64,000 nt of DNA. Origin: AC-32 sp963728765 (lineage in GTDB: Bacteria; Actinomycetota; Thermoleophilia; Gaiellales; Gaiellaceae). Below are positions 63,554 to 64,000 of the stretch, one piece after another. Under the pieces are notes generated by a model. That model saw only the letters and a program-made list of their open reading frames with translations, was not told the DNA's origin and made no database searches. The stretch lies in the NCBI GenBank assembly GCA_963728765.1, contig CAVSKX010000004.1:186001-250000 (forward strand), given 5' to 3'. The stretch's first letter is position 1, and each line of letters starts with the position of its first letter. The translations under genes and the position numbers were made by a program.

Positions 63554-64000
63554 CTAGACGCGCCGCAATGCGCCGTCCGCGACGGCGAGCTCCGCCACGA
63601 ACGTGTTCCCGATCCGGGGGCCGCGGCGGCGCGCCTCTGCGTGCGTCGTGCCGTCGGCGAAGGCGAAGGCCGCGCGGATCGGGCCGCCGTGGGTGACGGC
63701 GAGCACGCGCCCGCCGTCGTGCGCCGCCGCGAGCCGGAGCAGTGCGTCCACTGCGCGCCGACCCATCTGCTCGTAGGTCTCGCCGTCCTCCCACCCCTGG
63801 CCGAAGTCGAGCCACCGCGCGAACTGCGCGGGGAAGCGCTCCTCGACCTCCGCGCGCGTGAGCCCGGACCACGAGCCGACGTCGACCTCACGCAGATCGT
63901 CGACAGGAACGGGCTCGAGCCCGTGGGAGGCAGCGACGACTTCGGCGGTCTCGAGTGCCCGCCGGAGCGGGCTCGAGTACACCGCCGCGAGCTCTTCCGC
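63554..64000 (-). CDS. Histidine phosphatase (phosphoglycerate mutase) family protein, truncated by the window edge
   Basis: Only the C-terminal 148 or so residues are in view; the frame runs off the right edge, and the N-terminal RHGE motif is outside. VYSSPLRRALETAEVV, LREVDVGSWSGLTRAEVEERF and VLAVTHGGPIRAAF (second catalytic His) are diagnostic. The specific substrate is unknown. Confidence 0.88.
   Translation of the reverse strand, partial: AEELAAVYSSPLRRALETAEVVAASHGLEPVPVDDLREVDVGSWSGLTRAEVEERFPAQFARWLDFGQGWEDGETYEQMGRRAVDALLRLAAAHDGGRVLAVTHGGPIRAAFAFADGTTHAEARRRGPRIGNTFVAELAVADGALRRV

Overview
The window is GC-rich, densely coded, uses many GTG and TTG starts and has many 4-base ATGA/GTGA overlaps. 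It carries one rRNA operon (16S-23S-5S). The 23S gene has a long insertion near 60650-60760, where Actinobacteriota typically carry an extra helix-54 arm. A WhiG/FliA-type sigma factor, a DivIVA-like protein, a class V aminotransferase next to serA and a PASTA-bearing PBP1A also fit an actinobacterium. I would guess a deep lineage such as Thermoleophilia/Gaiellales; this rests on general resemblance, not on a search.

Layout. 0.1-5.7 kb: a signalling operon with stand-alone CheB, CheR-PAS, a double-PAS histidine kinase, an OmpR-type regulator, a STAS protein and a thioredoxin-fold protein. 5.7-10 kb: a DivIVA-like gene, a collagen-like secreted protein gene broken by three lesions, then about 2.5 kb without a convincing gene, bounded by a tRNA-Trp gene and a duplicated 3' piece of that tRNA (probably the scar of an integrated element). 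10-17 kb: a sigma-28-type factor and a sugar ABC importer (binding protein, two permeases, convergent ATPase) with a GH13 glucosidase. 17-25 kb: an EF-G paralogue, small proteins, aldehyde dehydrogenase, RNase H and an alpha-glucan phosphorylase. 25.4-28.1 kb: tRNA-Gly, then a sparse region of small membrane-protein genes and tandem repeats. 28.1-33.1 kb: PadR regulator, HAAS-domain membrane protein, ABC-2 exporter and a DesK/NarL-type two-component pair. 33.3-40 kb: Flp-type pilin, UdgX-type uracil-DNA glycosylase, tRNA-Cys, GYD protein, HMG-CoA reductase, macro domain, diiron protein, folD. 40.1-40.6 kb: an array of about 112-bp repeats. 40.7-53.3 kb: cspA, gatCAB, an M23 peptidase, a serine pathway pair, YbaK-type deacylase, ilvE, a DegT-type aminotransferase, RemA-like protein, MFS exporter and alkyladenine glycosylase. 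53.3-57 kb: PBP1A and tyrS. 57-62.4 kb: the rRNA operon. 62.4-64 kb: HtpX-type protease and a truncated histidine phosphatase.

The themes are two-component and STAS signalling, alpha-glucan uptake and turnover, amino-acid and tRNA metabolism (Glu/Asp amidotransferase, Ser, branched-chain, Tyr) and cell-wall synthesis. The most unusual features are a dispersed two-hairpin repeat family found at five loci (including the array and the rRNA leader), the tRNA-Trp duplication, a TyrRS in which both class I signature motifs are altered, an EF-G paralogue with changed G motifs, and several very small genes, including a 33-residue hydrophobic peptide with a glycine tail and a strong ribosome-binding site.
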